From NCBI GenBank assembly GCA_040388535.1, contig JAZKBR010000002.1, forward strand, positions 62,001 through 126,000: a stretch of 64,000 bases of DNA, read 5' to 3'. Position 1 is the first letter of the stretch. Every line of letters begins with the position of its first letter. This document shows, one piece after another, positions 15,805 through 25,475 of the stretch. The stretch is from Gemmatimonadota bacterium. GTDB taxonomy: Bacteria > Gemmatimonadota > Gemmatimonadetes > Gemmatimonadales > GWC2-71-9. A program made the position numbers and the translations under genes. Under the pieces are notes generated by a model. That model worked only from the letters and a program-made list of their open reading frames with translations, made no database searches and was not told where the DNA came from.

Positions 15805-17220
15805 ATGCGGTCGTTTCGGGCTGCTCTTGCCGTCCGAGTGGCCCTCGGAGCATTGGCCCTGCTGACCGCTGCTGGCATCGTCAGCACACTCGCGCTGCGC
15901 ACGATCCTCTATCGCCAACTGGACGGCACACTCCTGCACCTTGCCGAGGTGGAGGCGCAGGCAGGAGCCGCGACCAGCGGCTCAGATTTTGTGTTCCACG
16001 AGGGCGTCTTGCTCGCCGCGCGCGAAGGGCCCTCGGTGGAACTGATTCGGTACGCTCAGCTGTGGAGCCACGACGGGCAGCCCGTCGTGCGCAGCGGCAA
16101 CCTGACAGCCAACCTCACCCTCCCAGCCTCGGCGCTCGAGGAGGCGGGAGCTGGCCAAGTGGCGAGTGTGAGCCAGGTTTGGCGCGGGCGTCCGATCCGG
16201 AGTGTGGTGTATCCGATGTCGCTCGTCGGTGCGGCGCACCAGGTCCATCTCCTGCAGGTCGCCGCACCCACTGAGCCGCTACGCCAGACACTTGTGCGCT
16301 TCGCCTTGTTTGTCGTATTCCTCACCCTGCTCGGAACCGTCGGGGGCTATGCCCTTGGCCGGGGGCTGGCCGCGGCGGCACTTCGACCGACTGGGGAGAT
16401 CACGGCGCAGGCCGAGGCGATTTCGGAGGGCACGCTGTCGGAGCGGATTACGGCGCACGCGGACGTCGACGAATTCACTCGCCTGGTGACCGTCCTGAAC
16501 GGGATGCTGAATCGGCTCGATCGCGCCTTCCAGGTCCAACGGCAATTCACCGCTGATGCCAGCCACGAGTTACGCGCCCCGCTCACCGTCCTGAAAGGCG
16601 ACATCGACGTAACGTTGAAGCGGGACCGGACCGTGGAGGAGTACCGAGACACGCTGGTGCGCTGTCGCGAGGAAGTGGAACGGCTGACGCGGCTTGCCAG
16701 CGATCTTCTGGTGTTGGCGCGTTCGGATGCCGCCCTCCCGCTCGAGCACGTCGCGGAGGTCGATGTGCGTGGGCTGATCGATCGGGTCGCGGCTCGATTC
16801 CAGGCGGCGGCGGCAGCTCGCCATGTCCACTTGACCACCGTAACGGTGGACGCGGTTGGGTGGGGGGACGAACGCTTGCTCGATCGCATCGTGACGAACC
16901 TGGTCGACAATGCCGTCAAGCACTGCGCACCAGATGGACACGTCGTTATCGAACTCGTTCAAGAGGCCCACATTGCGGTCACGGTTCGGGACGACGGCCC
17001 CGGAATCCGACCCGAGCATCTACCGCAATTGTTCGTGCGGTTCTTCCGAGGAGATCCCGCCCGGCGGCGCGGCGACGGCACCGGACTCGGCCTCGCTATT
17101 GCGAAGGCGGGGGCCGAGGCGCACGGGGGTCGTCTCGAGTTTCTTGGTAATTCTCCCGGCGCAGTGTTTCGGCTCAGTCTACCGGCGGCCAACTCCGCCG
17201 GAGATACTACCGCGCGGTGA
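15805..17220 (+). CDS. Sensor histidine kinase, CusS-like
   Basis: The 471-residue kinase has TM1 at about 8-30, a periplasmic sensor loop of about 120 residues, TM2 at about 165-185 and a HAMP linker. Then follow HisKA with His254 in DASHELRAPL and a HATPase domain with N box DNAVKH, G1 DDGPGI and G2 GTGLGLAIAK. The layout matches CusS/CopS metal sensors. The periplasmic loop contains a few His residues but no obvious Met cluster, so the Cu(I) assignment depends on context. It starts one base after the response regulator. Confidence 0.92.
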   Translation: MRSFRAALAVRVALGALALLTAAGIVSTLALRTILYRQLDGTLLHLAEVEAQAGAATSGSDFVFHEGVLLAAREGPSVELIRYAQLWSHDGQPVVRSGNLTANLTLPASALEEAGAGQVASVSQVWRGRPIRSVVYPMSLVGAAHQVHLLQVAAPTEPLRQTLVRFALFVVFLTLLGTVGGYALGRGLAAAALRPTGEITAQAEAISEGTLSERITAHADVDEFTRLVTVLNGMLNRLDRAFQVQRQFTADASHELRAPLTVLKGDIDVTLKRDRTVEEYRDTLVRCREEVERLTRLASDLLVLARSDAALPLEHVAEVDVRGLIDRVAARFQAAAAARHVHLTTVTVDAVGWGDERLLDRIVTNLVDNAVKHCAPDGHVVIELVQEAHIAVTVRDDGPGIRPEHLPQLFVRFFRGDPARRRGDGTGLGLAIAKAGAEAHGGRLEFLGNSPGAVFRLSLPAANSAGDTTAR

Positions 17221-17265
17221 CGCCCCGGTTTCCCGTTCTTCCGTTCCGTCGCGCCGCCCGAGCCT

Positions 17266-18384
17266 TCAGCCAGCCACGAGCATGACCTTGATCGCGTGCT
17301 CGCCAGCGGCGTTGGCGAACGTATCGTACGCCTTCATCGTGTCCGCGAGCGCGAACCGATGCGTGACCAGGGTAGCCGGGTGGACCCGGCCAGCGACGAC
17401 GGCCTTGAGCAACATCGGTGTCGTAACGGTGTCCACCAGTCGGGTACGCAGCGTGATGTTGTGGGACCACAGTCGGTCGAGCTTGAGTGACACCGGACGG
17501 CCATGCACGCCGATATTGGCGAGATGACCGCCAGCACCGAGGATATCCTGACATATATCGAAGGTGACGGGAGTGCCCACCGCCTCGATGGCGACATCCA
17601 CGCCGGCCCCCGCGGTGTGCTCCATCACTCGCTCGGCCGCCTTGCCATCCGCATTGGTGACGGTGAAGGTTGCGCCGAGCTTGCTCGCCACGGCCAGCCG
17701 AGCCTCATCCACGTCGATCACGATGATCTCCGCCGGCGAATAGAACTGCGCCGTGAGCAGCGCGGCCAATCCGATCGGACCGGCACCGACGATGGCAACG
17801 ACGTCACCCGGCTTGACTTCGCCATTCTGGACACCGCATTCATACCCTGTCGGGAGAATGTCGCTGAGCATCGCTGCGGCTGCTTCGTCGATTTCCTCCG
17901 GAAGACGGTGCAGACTCGTGCTGGCATACGGGATCCGCACGTACTCGGCCTGGGTGCCGTCGATCAGGTGACCGAGAATCCAGCCCCCGTTGCGGCAGTG
18001 CGAGTACATCCCGCGGCGGCAGTTGTCGCACTGGCCGCAGGACGTGATGCACGAGATGATGACGCGGTCACCGACGGCGAAATTTGTCACCGCCGAGCCA
18101 ACTGAGTCGATGATGCCGACGCCCTCGTGCCCGAGGATGCGCCCCGGCTCGACGGTCGGTACGTCCCCCTTCATGATATGCAGGTCCGTTCCGCAGATGG
18201 ACGCGGTTGTCATTCGGACAACGGCGTCCGTGGGAAGTTGTATAGCCGGCTTCGGACGGGCTTCCCAGGCTCGCTGGCCCGGGCCGTTGTAGACCAGGGC
18301 GTGCATCCCGGCACTGACGCCAGCAGCATCCGGCAAAGGTCTTTGCGGTTGCGCCCTGTTGAGCGGCGGGTCGATGGTTTTCAT
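17266..18384 (-). CDS. Zinc-dependent medium-chain alcohol dehydrogenase
   Basis: The ATG at 18384 has AAGGTG six bases upstream and was preferred over a GTG nine bases earlier. The 372-residue product has the MDR pattern: catalytic-zinc Cys in SICGTDLH, GHEGVG, the structural-zinc cluster CGQCDNCRRGMYSHC, and a Rossmann motif VAIVGAGPIG. It should oxidise an alcohol or reduce an aldehyde with NAD(P)(H). It lies alone between the sensor kinase and the Cus operon. Such dehydrogenases recur in metal-resistance islands, but a link to metal handling is not shown by the sequence. Confidence 0.88.
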   Translation of the reverse strand: MKTIDPPLNRAQPQRPLPDAAGVSAGMHALVYNGPGQRAWEARPKPAIQLPTDAVVRMTTASICGTDLHIMKGDVPTVEPGRILGHEGVGIIDSVGSAVTNFAVGDRVIISCITSCGQCDNCRRGMYSHCRNGGWILGHLIDGTQAEYVRIPYASTSLHRLPEEIDEAAAAMLSDILPTGYECGVQNGEVKPGDVVAIVGAGPIGLAALLTAQFYSPAEIIVIDVDEARLAVASKLGATFTVTNADGKAAERVMEHTAGAGVDVAIEAVGTPVTFDICQDILGAGGHLANIGVHGRPVSLKLDRLWSHNITLRTRLVDTVTTPMLLKAVVAGRVHPATLVTHRFALADTMKAYDTFANAAGEHAIKVMLVAG

Positions 18385-18624
18385 GGTGTGCACCTTGATG
18401 GTGTGGTCGTGCTGTGCGAGCTGAACTTTTCGTCCCGTGGAGCGTGAGCTACTCGGTTGCCGGACATCGCAGGCCTCTTGGCAGGATCACCTGCACATGC
18501 GATCCGATCGAATCGCCTGAAAACGTATCCGATGTGCGTAAGGGGCCGGTGAGTCGACAGTGAACATTTCTTGAGGAACAGTCCCGGGTGACGTAGCATG
18601 AACAGATGCTTCTTCAAAGTTTGC

Positions 18625-19149
18625 TTACCGTGTGAAGGCGTGCTGGGCCTCCCGAACCATCCGCCGCGTACACCATCGCGCGTATGATCGTCCCAGAAGC
18701 CGGCCCAGGACCCAGGAGATCCCCTTGGCCGGAAGCTCGTAGTCGATCACGACACGCAAATTCGTCTGCGCCCCGACTGGCGCGAGGTCGAAGCCCATGT
18801 GATATGGCCCCATCACGAGTAGCCGCGGCTCGCCGACTGTTTCCCAGGTTTTGCCGAGCGGCGGATCGCGGCGGGTCACAACCTCATCGAGATGCAAACG
18901 GACCCCGAATACCCGCCCGCGCAGGACGATGTGCGACCCCACCGAGCGCCCGCGCTGCGCGTCGAGCACCGTCTCCATTTTCCCCCACCCGAGCTTCCAC
19001 GAGCGCTTGCTCATATGTTCCGTCAGGCGCGTCTGATCGTCTAGCAGTTCGAAGACCCGTTCGGCCGAGGCGTGGATCGCTCCGCTGTGTTCCTCATGCT
19101 GCAGCTCCGGGCAGTGACCTTTGCGATGACGAAAATGAAAGCGCTTCAC
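18625..19149 (-). CDS. SRPBCC-fold protein, last gene of Cus operon
   Basis: The GTG at 19149 overlaps the stop of the RND gene as GTGA, so translation is coupled. The frame is open further upstream but only as antisense-like sequence inside the pump gene. The 174-residue product contains a START/SRPBCC-type pattern: HASAERVFELLDDQTRL, VGSHIVLRGRVFGVRLHLDE, PRLLVMGPYHMGFDLAP and a C-terminal helix. Such proteins bind small hydrophobic ligands or lipids. An N-terminal His/Cys stretch (FHFRHRKGHCPELQHEEH) is unusual and could bind metal. Confidence 0.7.
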   Translation of the reverse strand: MKRFHFRHRKGHCPELQHEEHSGAIHASAERVFELLDDQTRLTEHMSKRSWKLGWGKMETVLDAQRGRSVGSHIVLRGRVFGVRLHLDEVVTRRDPPLGKTWETVGEPRLLVMGPYHMGFDLAPVGAQTNLRVVIDYELPAKGISWVLGRLLGRSYARWCTRRMVREAQHAFTR

Positions 19150-22100
19150 TTTGCCAGCGCCGGAGGCGACGTTGCGAGCGGACCGGCCCTCACACCGCGT
19201 TCCTTCCAGAGCGAGTAGACCGCAGGGATGACGACGAGCGTCAGGATGGTGCTGCTGACCATCCCGCCCACCATCGGTGCCGCGATTCGCTTCATTACGC
19301 TCGCCCCCGCTCCTGACCCCCACAAAATCGGAAGGAGACCTGCCATGATGGCCGTCACCGTCATCATCTTGGGTCGCACGCGTTCGACGGCTCCTTCCAT
19401 GACTGCCTCGTACAGGTCGCGGAGGGAGGGGCTCCCTGTGGCTTTGCTACGAGCGGCCCACGCATGGTCGAGGTAGATCAGCATCACGACCCCGGTTTCC
19501 GCCGCCACCCCGGAAAGCGCGATGAACCCGATGGCCACCGCCACGGACCAGTTGTAGCCCAGCAGCCAGATCAGCCAGATGCCACCCACCAGGGCGAAGG
19601 GGAGAGAGAGCATCACGATCAGCGTCTCGCCGACGCTCTTGAAATTGAAATAGAGCAGCAGGAAGATGATCGCCAGCGTCGCCGGAATCACCAGCTTCAT
19701 CCGTTCCTTCGCCCGCTGCATATACTCGAACTGTCCACTCCAGACCATCGTGTATCCGGGGGGCAACGTCACCGCCCGCTCCACCTGGCTCTTGGCGTCT
19801 GCCACGTATCCGCCGATGTCCCGCCCAACCACGTCCACGTACACCCACGCCGTTGGCTGAGCGCCCTCGGTACGTATGACCATCGGGCCAGCGACCTGCT
19901 TGATGGTTGCAATCTGGCCAAGTGGAACGAACGCCTCCCCTCCGCCGCTCGTGGCGGCATCGCCCATCGAGGCGGCTGCCGAGGTCCCCTGGCCGGGGGC
20001 GAGCCCGTGGATCGTGGGGATCAGGACCGCGGCCAGCCGCTCAGGGTTATCGCGCAGTTCTGTCGGGTAGCGAATCCGGACGCCGTAACGCTCACGTCCT
20101 TCCACGGTCTGGGTAATGACCATTCCTCCGACCGCAGTCGCGATCACCGTCTGCACGTCGCCGATATTGAGACCGTGACGCGCCGCCGCAGCGCGGTCGA
20201 TATCGATGTCGAGGTAATAGCCTGACACCGCCCGCTCGGCGAAGGCGCTGCGAGTGCCGCGCACCATTTGCACCGCACGCTCTACCTCCTTCCCGAGTCG
20301 CTCAAGTTCGGCCAGGTCGGGGCCGAACAACTTGATTCCCACCGGCGTGCGAATGCCGGTGGCGAGCATATCGATACGCGCCTTGATCGGCATCGTCCAG
20401 GCGTTGGTGATGCCCGGCAGCCGCACCGCTGAGTCCATCGCCGCCACGAGGGCGTCATACGTCATCCCCTCACGCCACTCCGACTCGGGCTTGAGGGTGA
20501 TGGTCGTCTCGAACATATCGAGCCCCGCGGGGTCGGTCGCCGTGTTGGCGCGCCCCGCCTTGCCCCAGACGTGATCAACTTCCGGGAAACTCTTCAGTAT
20601 CCCGTCCTGGACCTTGAGGATTTCCCTCGCGCGCGCCACGCTCACCCCGGGCAATGTGGTCGGCATGAAGAGGATGGTGCCTTCGCCGAGCGGCGGCATG
20701 AACTCCCCGCCGATGCGCGACCAGGGAATCAGCGTCAGCACCAGCGCCACCACCGCTCCACCCACGACCGGCCAACGACTCCGCAACACGAAGGTGATGA
20801 CCGGTCGGTAGACCGCGATGAGCCAGCGATTGATGGGGTTGGCGCGTTCCCGGTAGATCTTCCCTCGGATGAAGAGCCCCATCGTGACCGGCACGATGGT
20901 GAGAGAAAGGAGGCTCGCGGCGGCCATCGCGAAGGTCTTGGTAAAGGCGAGGGGCTTGAAGAGCCGGCCTTCCTGCCCCTCCAGTGTGAATACCGGAATG
21001 AACGACACTGTGATGATGAGCAGGGAGATGAACAGCGCAGGACCGACCTCTCTGGCGGACTCGCGGACCACCTGCCATCGCTCCTCAGTGGTGAGGACTC
21101 CGGTATCCAGGGCACGTCCCGCCGGCTCCCGCCCGACGGCGTGCTCCTTGGCGTCCACGGCGCGTTCCAGATGTTTGTGCATGTTCTCGATCATCACGAT
21201 GGCGGCATCGATCATTGCGCCGATCGCGATCGCGATACCGCCGAGCGACATGATGTCGGCCCCCACGCCGACCCACCGCATCGCAATGAACGCCATCAGG
21301 ATTCCGAGCGGCAATGTCAGTATGGCCACCAGGGCCGAGCGGGCGTGGAGCAGGAACACGATGCAGACCACCGCAACGACCAGGCTTTCCTCGAGCAACT
21401 TGCCACGTAGATTTTCGATCGCCCGGTTGATCAGATCGCTCCGATCGTAGACCGGGGTGAGCACGACACCCTCAGGAAGCCCCCGCTGAATCTCCTGAAT
21501 CTTCGCCTTGACCCGGCCGATCGTGGCGAGCGCGTTCTGACCGAAGCGCATCACTACGATCCCGCCCACGGCGTCCCCACGTCCGTCCAGTTCCGCAATC
21601 CCTCGTCGGACAGCGGGACCGACGCTCACGCGACCCAGTTCGGCGACGCGAATCGGTGTCCCACTGGCGGTGGCACCGACGACGACGTTCTCGATATCGG
21701 CGAGCGACTTGAGGTAGCCCAATCCGCGCACCATGTACTCCCGCTCGGACAGCTCCACCACCATGGCCCCGATATCGGCATTCGCATTCTGAATTGCCGC
21801 CATGACCGCGGTGATCGGGATGCGATAGCCGAGCAGCTTGGCTGGATCGAGGTCCACCTGATATTGCTTTTCGAACCCGCCGAGCGCCGCGACTTCCGAG
21901 ACTCCGGGCACCGCCGTCAGTGCATACCGGAGGTACCAGTCCTGGATACTGCGCAATTCGGCGAGACTCTTGCGCCCGGTGGTGTCTTCGAGGGCGTACT
22001 GATACACCCAGCCCAGACCGGTCGCGTCGGGCCCGAGTGTGGGGGTCACGTTCGCGGGAAGCTTTCCCTTGATGCCGCTCAGGTACTCAAGGACTCGTGA

Positions 22101-22424
22101 GCGTGCCCAATAGAGGTCGGTCCCGTCTTCGAAGATGATGTAGACGAAGGAGATCCCGAAAAACGAGTAACCACGCACCGTTCGCGACCCCGGCACCTTG
22201 AGCATCTCGGCCGCGATGGGATAGGTGACCTGGTCTTCAACGATCCTGGGTGCCTGGTCGTTGTACTCGGCCTGCACGATCACTTGCACATCGCTGAGAT
22301 CGGGCAACGCCTCGAGCGGCGTACGGTTGATGGCCCACATTCCGCCGCCAATCACCGCGATCGTGAAGATGAGGACGATGAGCCGGTTTGACACCGACCA
22401 GTCGATGAGCCGTCTAAGCATCAC
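19146..22424 (-). CDS. cusA: CusA-type heavy-metal RND efflux pump (HME, Cu/Ag)
   Basis: The 1092-residue inner-membrane pump has the RND repeat of two 6-TM blocks with large periplasmic loops. TM4 carries IAIAIGAMIDAAIVMIEN (about 392-409), the form found in CusA Cu(I)/Ag(I) pumps rather than the DFGxxVD form of CzcA. The protein is slightly longer than E. coli CusA. It follows an adaptor with a Met-rich tail and an outer-membrane factor, in the order C-B-A, with near-zero spacing. It should use the proton gradient to export monovalent copper or silver from the periplasm through the tripartite channel. Confidence 0.93.
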   Translation of the reverse strand: MMLRRLIDWSVSNRLIVLIFTIAVIGGGMWAINRTPLEALPDLSDVQVIVQAEYNDQAPRIVEDQVTYPIAAEMLKVPGSRTVRGYSFFGISFVYIIFEDGTDLYWARSRVLEYLSGIKGKLPANVTPTLGPDATGLGWVYQYALEDTTGRKSLAELRSIQDWYLRYALTAVPGVSEVAALGGFEKQYQVDLDPAKLLGYRIPITAVMAAIQNANADIGAMVVELSEREYMVRGLGYLKSLADIENVVVGATASGTPIRVAELGRVSVGPAVRRGIAELDGRGDAVGGIVVMRFGQNALATIGRVKAKIQEIQRGLPEGVVLTPVYDRSDLINRAIENLRGKLLEESLVVAVVCIVFLLHARSALVAILTLPLGILMAFIAMRWVGVGADIMSLGGIAIAIGAMIDAAIVMIENMHKHLERAVDAKEHAVGREPAGRALDTGVLTTEERWQVVRESAREVGPALFISLLIITVSFIPVFTLEGQEGRLFKPLAFTKTFAMAAASLLSLTIVPVTMGLFIRGKIYRERANPINRWLIAVYRPVITFVLRSRWPVVGGAVVALVLTLIPWSRIGGEFMPPLGEGTILFMPTTLPGVSVARAREILKVQDGILKSFPEVDHVWGKAGRANTATDPAGLDMFETTITLKPESEWREGMTYDALVAAMDSAVRLPGITNAWTMPIKARIDMLATGIRTPVGIKLFGPDLAELERLGKEVERAVQMVRGTRSAFAERAVSGYYLDIDIDRAAAARHGLNIGDVQTVIATAVGGMVITQTVEGRERYGVRIRYPTELRDNPERLAAVLIPTIHGLAPGQGTSAAASMGDAATSGGGEAFVPLGQIATIKQVAGPMVIRTEGAQPTAWVYVDVVGRDIGGYVADAKSQVERAVTLPPGYTMVWSGQFEYMQRAKERMKLVIPATLAIIFLLLYFNFKSVGETLIVMLSLPFALVGGIWLIWLLGYNWSVAVAIGFIALSGVAAETGVVMLIYLDHAWAARSKATGSPSLRDLYEAVMEGAVERVRPKMMTVTAIMAGLLPILWGSGAGASVMKRIAAPMVGGMVSSTILTLVVIPAVYSLWKERGVRAGPLATSPPALAK

Positions 22425-22427
22425 CGG

Positions 22428-23765
22428 TCATTCCGGCATCTTCATGCGCATGGTGTCTTTGGGGGCCGGCTTCCCGACGACAGGTGCCGTACCCTTCCCC
22501 GGCCGGACGGGGGTGGTTGACGGGGCCACCGAGCCGCCCATCCCGGGCATATTCCCCATCCCTCCGAGTAGGCTGCTCAGATTCGACTCGGCGTCCACCA
22601 GAAAGGTCGCCGAAGCCACGACCGTATCCGATCGCGTCAGGCCGGTGAGGATCTCGATGCGTTCATCGGTCGCCAGGCCAACGGTGACATTGCGTGCCAC
22701 GAGGGCACCATCCGGACGGCGGATGAACACCAGGTCCCGCTTTCCCGTGGAGAGGAGGGCCGAGCGCGGCACGCTGAGGACGGGCTCGGTCATTGCAGCG
22801 AAGGTGAAGGTCGCGTACATCCCGGGCTTGAGCGCAAGCTGAGGATTCGCCAGCTCAACCCGAACTCGTGCCGTCCGTGTTTCGGGATTTAGCGTGGGGT
22901 AGATGTATGTGATGCGCCCACTGCGCGGAGCACCGGGCAACGCCGCGAATTCGGCGACTACCTCCAGACCAAGGCGGACCGAGGGGAGGTCGCGCTCGAA
23001 AATCTCCCCCTCCAGCCAGACGATGCTGAGGTCCGCAACCCGGAACAGCGTCTCACCGGCCATGATCCGTTGGCCGCCGATAATCGACTTCTCGATCACG
23101 ACCCCCCGCACCGGCGACCGGAAGGTGAGCGCCTTCCGGATGGTACCGCTTGCTTCGATTTGTTCGACATCACTCGCAGGCACGTCCCAGTACAGGAGCC
23201 GTTGCCTCGCCGATGCCAGGAGTTCGTCCGCCCCGCGAATTGCGTCGACTGAGCCGTTGGCGACCCGCTCGCGAAGTTGCTTGGCGAGGAGGAGCTCCTG
23301 CTGGGCCGAGACGAGCATCGGGGAGTAGAGAGTGAAGAGCGGATCGCCAATCCGCACCGCTTCGCCGTTGAAGTCGAGATAGAGGCGCTCGACCCAGCCA
23401 TCGACACGCGCCGTCACCGCTTTGATTCTAGTCTCATCGTACGCCACCACCGCGACGGTGCGCACGACCCGCCCAAGCGCCCCCAGTCGTACCGGGGCAT
23501 AGGTGACGCCGATCCGACGGGCTTGCTCATCCGACAACTTGACGGGCATCGCGCTCTGTTCGGTGGGCGACACGGCATCGGCCTGCTTGTTGGAGGCCAC
23601 TGGCGGTTCCGTCCGCCGACCTGCGAGTCGGACCGCGAGGAACGCCACTAACAGCACGGCACCAAAAATCACCAATGCCGGCACTCGGCCGATCCGACGC
23701 CGACCAGCGGAACGGAATGGCGACAGGTCGGCTCCGTCTGGTGAACGCTCGTCGCGCCGAATCAT
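22428..23765 (-). CDS. cusB: CusB-type periplasmic adaptor (membrane fusion protein)
   Basis: The 445-residue protein has an N-terminal membrane anchor (about 27-47) and the lipoyl, hairpin and beta-barrel order of RND adaptors. The C-terminus is Met- and Pro-rich (GNMPGMGG and a final MRMKMPE), as expected for Cu(I)/Ag(I) handling. Its ATG overlaps the stop of the outer-membrane factor gene by 4 bases, and its stop lies 3 bases before the pump's start. It should bridge the pump and the outer-membrane channel and help deliver metal. Confidence 0.9.
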   Translation of the reverse strand: MIRRDERSPDGADLSPFRSAGRRRIGRVPALVIFGAVLLVAFLAVRLAGRRTEPPVASNKQADAVSPTEQSAMPVKLSDEQARRIGVTYAPVRLGALGRVVRTVAVVAYDETRIKAVTARVDGWVERLYLDFNGEAVRIGDPLFTLYSPMLVSAQQELLLAKQLRERVANGSVDAIRGADELLASARQRLLYWDVPASDVEQIEASGTIRKALTFRSPVRGVVIEKSIIGGQRIMAGETLFRVADLSIVWLEGEIFERDLPSVRLGLEVVAEFAALPGAPRSGRITYIYPTLNPETRTARVRVELANPQLALKPGMYATFTFAAMTEPVLSVPRSALLSTGKRDLVFIRRPDGALVARNVTVGLATDERIEILTGLTRSDTVVASATFLVDAESNLSSLLGGMGNMPGMGGSVAPSTTPVRPGKGTAPVVGKPAPKDTMRMKMPE

Positions 23766-25084
23766 CGTGGGGCTCCCTGCGACTTCACTGGTTCGGAGAC
23801 CGCCGAGTCGAAGAGGGCTCGACCGAGGAGCATCTCGATTTCGGCCAGGGCCGTCCCCTCATCGGCGTCCAGCTGGGACAATTGCTGGCGATAGCGGTAT
23901 GCCGTCATCCGCGCTTCAAGCAGCATCGGCAAGTCCACCTCGCCGGCTTGATATGCCGACAGTGCTGCGCTCACGGTCGCTTCCGCCTGGGGCAGAATGC
24001 TGCTGTTGTAGAGGGCGCGGAGCGCGCGGCTGCGTCGTACCGCTGCAGCCAGTTCGCCAAGCCTCCCCCGAGTGTCTGCTCGCATGCTGCGCAATTCCGC
24101 CTCAGCACCGAGCCGCATCGCCTCGGTTTCGCGACGCATCTCGAACTGGCGGCGGCCAGCCCAGATCGGCACCGAGAATCCCAGCATCAGGCTGACCATC
24201 CGGTCAGTGCCGCTTGCCATGGGTCGCTGGCCGTAGATCGCGCCGAGCTGGAGGTCGGGCCAGATCTCGCGGCGAGCGCGTTGTTCCGCCGCCACGGCGG
24301 CGGCAACCTCCGACTCGCCAGCGAGGAGCATCGGACGACCGGCAAGTGCCAGCCGTTCCAGCGAGTCGGCGGAGGGAATCGTTTCGGGAAACCGGGGAAG
24401 CGCTGGTGTCGGCACATCGGTATCGGCAGGTCGGTCGAGCAAGGCATTGAGTCGCGCGGCCGCCGCCTCTCGCATTGCCTTCATCCGCGCGACCTCTTCA
24501 CTCATCCGGTCGATCTCGATGGATGACCGGAGCACGTCTGCTTGGCGACCCCTGCCCACCGAGTACATCGTGCGCGCTGTCGTTGCGATATCGCGCAGGA
24601 GTGTCCGAGTCGCAGCGTTCACCTCGATCGCGCGATCGAGCTGGTAGATCTCGTAAAATGCCATCGCGACCCGCGCGCGGAGCTCCCAGCCAACATCGGA
24701 GGCGCGGGCGCGGGCCGCACTCGCCCGTGCTGCCGCCGCGCGCCCTGTGAGCCCGAGTTGACCAGCGATCGGAATCATCTGCATCACCTGCACCTGGTTC
24801 ATTCCAAGCGGATCCTGCAGACCGAAGCCGGGGAGATTCCGATTCATGAGGCCAAACTGGATTTGCGGGTCGGAGAGGGTACTCGCTGGCTTGACACGCG
24901 CCTCGGCGGCGATGGCCATCTGCCGTGCCGCTTCGATCTGCGCATTCCCGCTGCCGAGCGCTTGATACACATCGGCGAGGTGCAGCACCCGATCGCCTGG
25001 TGAGACCTGGGCCCCAAGCGGAGTGACGATCCAGCAGACGCCGAGCGTGCAGACTACGGTCAGGATCAGAAGCGCTCTCACCAC
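23762..25084 (-). CDS. cusC: CusC/TolC-type outer-membrane efflux protein
   Basis: The GTG at 25084 follows AGGGGA by 6 bases and opens the signal peptide VRALLILTVVCTLGVCW; the frame also allows a GTG at 25108. The 440-residue product has the two OEP repeats of outer-membrane factors with long helical stretches (for example EIYQLDRAIEV and SALSAYQAGEVDLPMLLEAR). It is the first gene of the leftward cusCBA operon and supplies the exit duct. Confidence 0.88.
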   Translation of the reverse strand: MVRALLILTVVCTLGVCWIVTPLGAQVSPGDRVLHLADVYQALGSGNAQIEAARQMAIAAEARVKPASTLSDPQIQFGLMNRNLPGFGLQDPLGMNQVQVMQMIPIAGQLGLTGRAAAARASAARARASDVGWELRARVAMAFYEIYQLDRAIEVNAATRTLLRDIATTARTMYSVGRGRQADVLRSSIEIDRMSEEVARMKAMREAAAARLNALLDRPADTDVPTPALPRFPETIPSADSLERLALAGRPMLLAGESEVAAAVAAEQRARREIWPDLQLGAIYGQRPMASGTDRMVSLMLGFSVPIWAGRRQFEMRRETEAMRLGAEAELRSMRADTRGRLGELAAAVRRSRALRALYNSSILPQAEATVSAALSAYQAGEVDLPMLLEARMTAYRYRQQLSQLDADEGTALAEIEMLLGRALFDSAVSEPVKSQGAPR

Positions 25085-25475
25085 TACGGTTCCCCTTTGC
25101 CAGAGCACGCGCCTGGTACTCGGTCACACCCACGACGACAGGAAGCAAGCTAGCATGAGGTACTCGGTGCGAATCGTGAACCGCAGATGAAGATCTCTTG
25201 AACCGGGAATGGACTCATTCTTTCGAGCGATTGTCCCGCCGTGCACCACCACGCTGAGTTCCCGTGACCTCACGCCGCCAGCTCGGTCTTGTCCCACAGA
25301 GTTGCATCACGGGGCGTCGACGCCGAGCTCCACCCTGTGCCACGTTGCCATTCTCGTCCTCCCGGACCCGCTTCAGTTCTCCGGGCCACACGCCAGTGCA
25401 TCTTTCCGATGCCGTCGTGTGTGCAGGCGGCCGCAAAGCTGCACCTCCCAAGGGGAGTAGTTTTGCCGTATCGCA
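25085..25475. promoter_or_regulatory. Divergent intergenic region, cusCBA and CPD-type ATPase
   Basis: These 391 bases hold no credible gene; short open frames are antisense-like. Divergent promoters for the cus operon and the ATPase should lie here. An AGGGGAG ribosome-binding motif is visible at 25450-25457, upstream of the ATPase. I found no palindrome shared with the control region at 14945-15125. Confidence 0.45.

Noticed and set aside
14945-25475. A shared CusR-type box upstream of the copper operon and cusCBA
   Set aside because: I compared the two control regions (14945-15125 and 25085-25475) by eye and found no convincing common palindrome or direct repeat.
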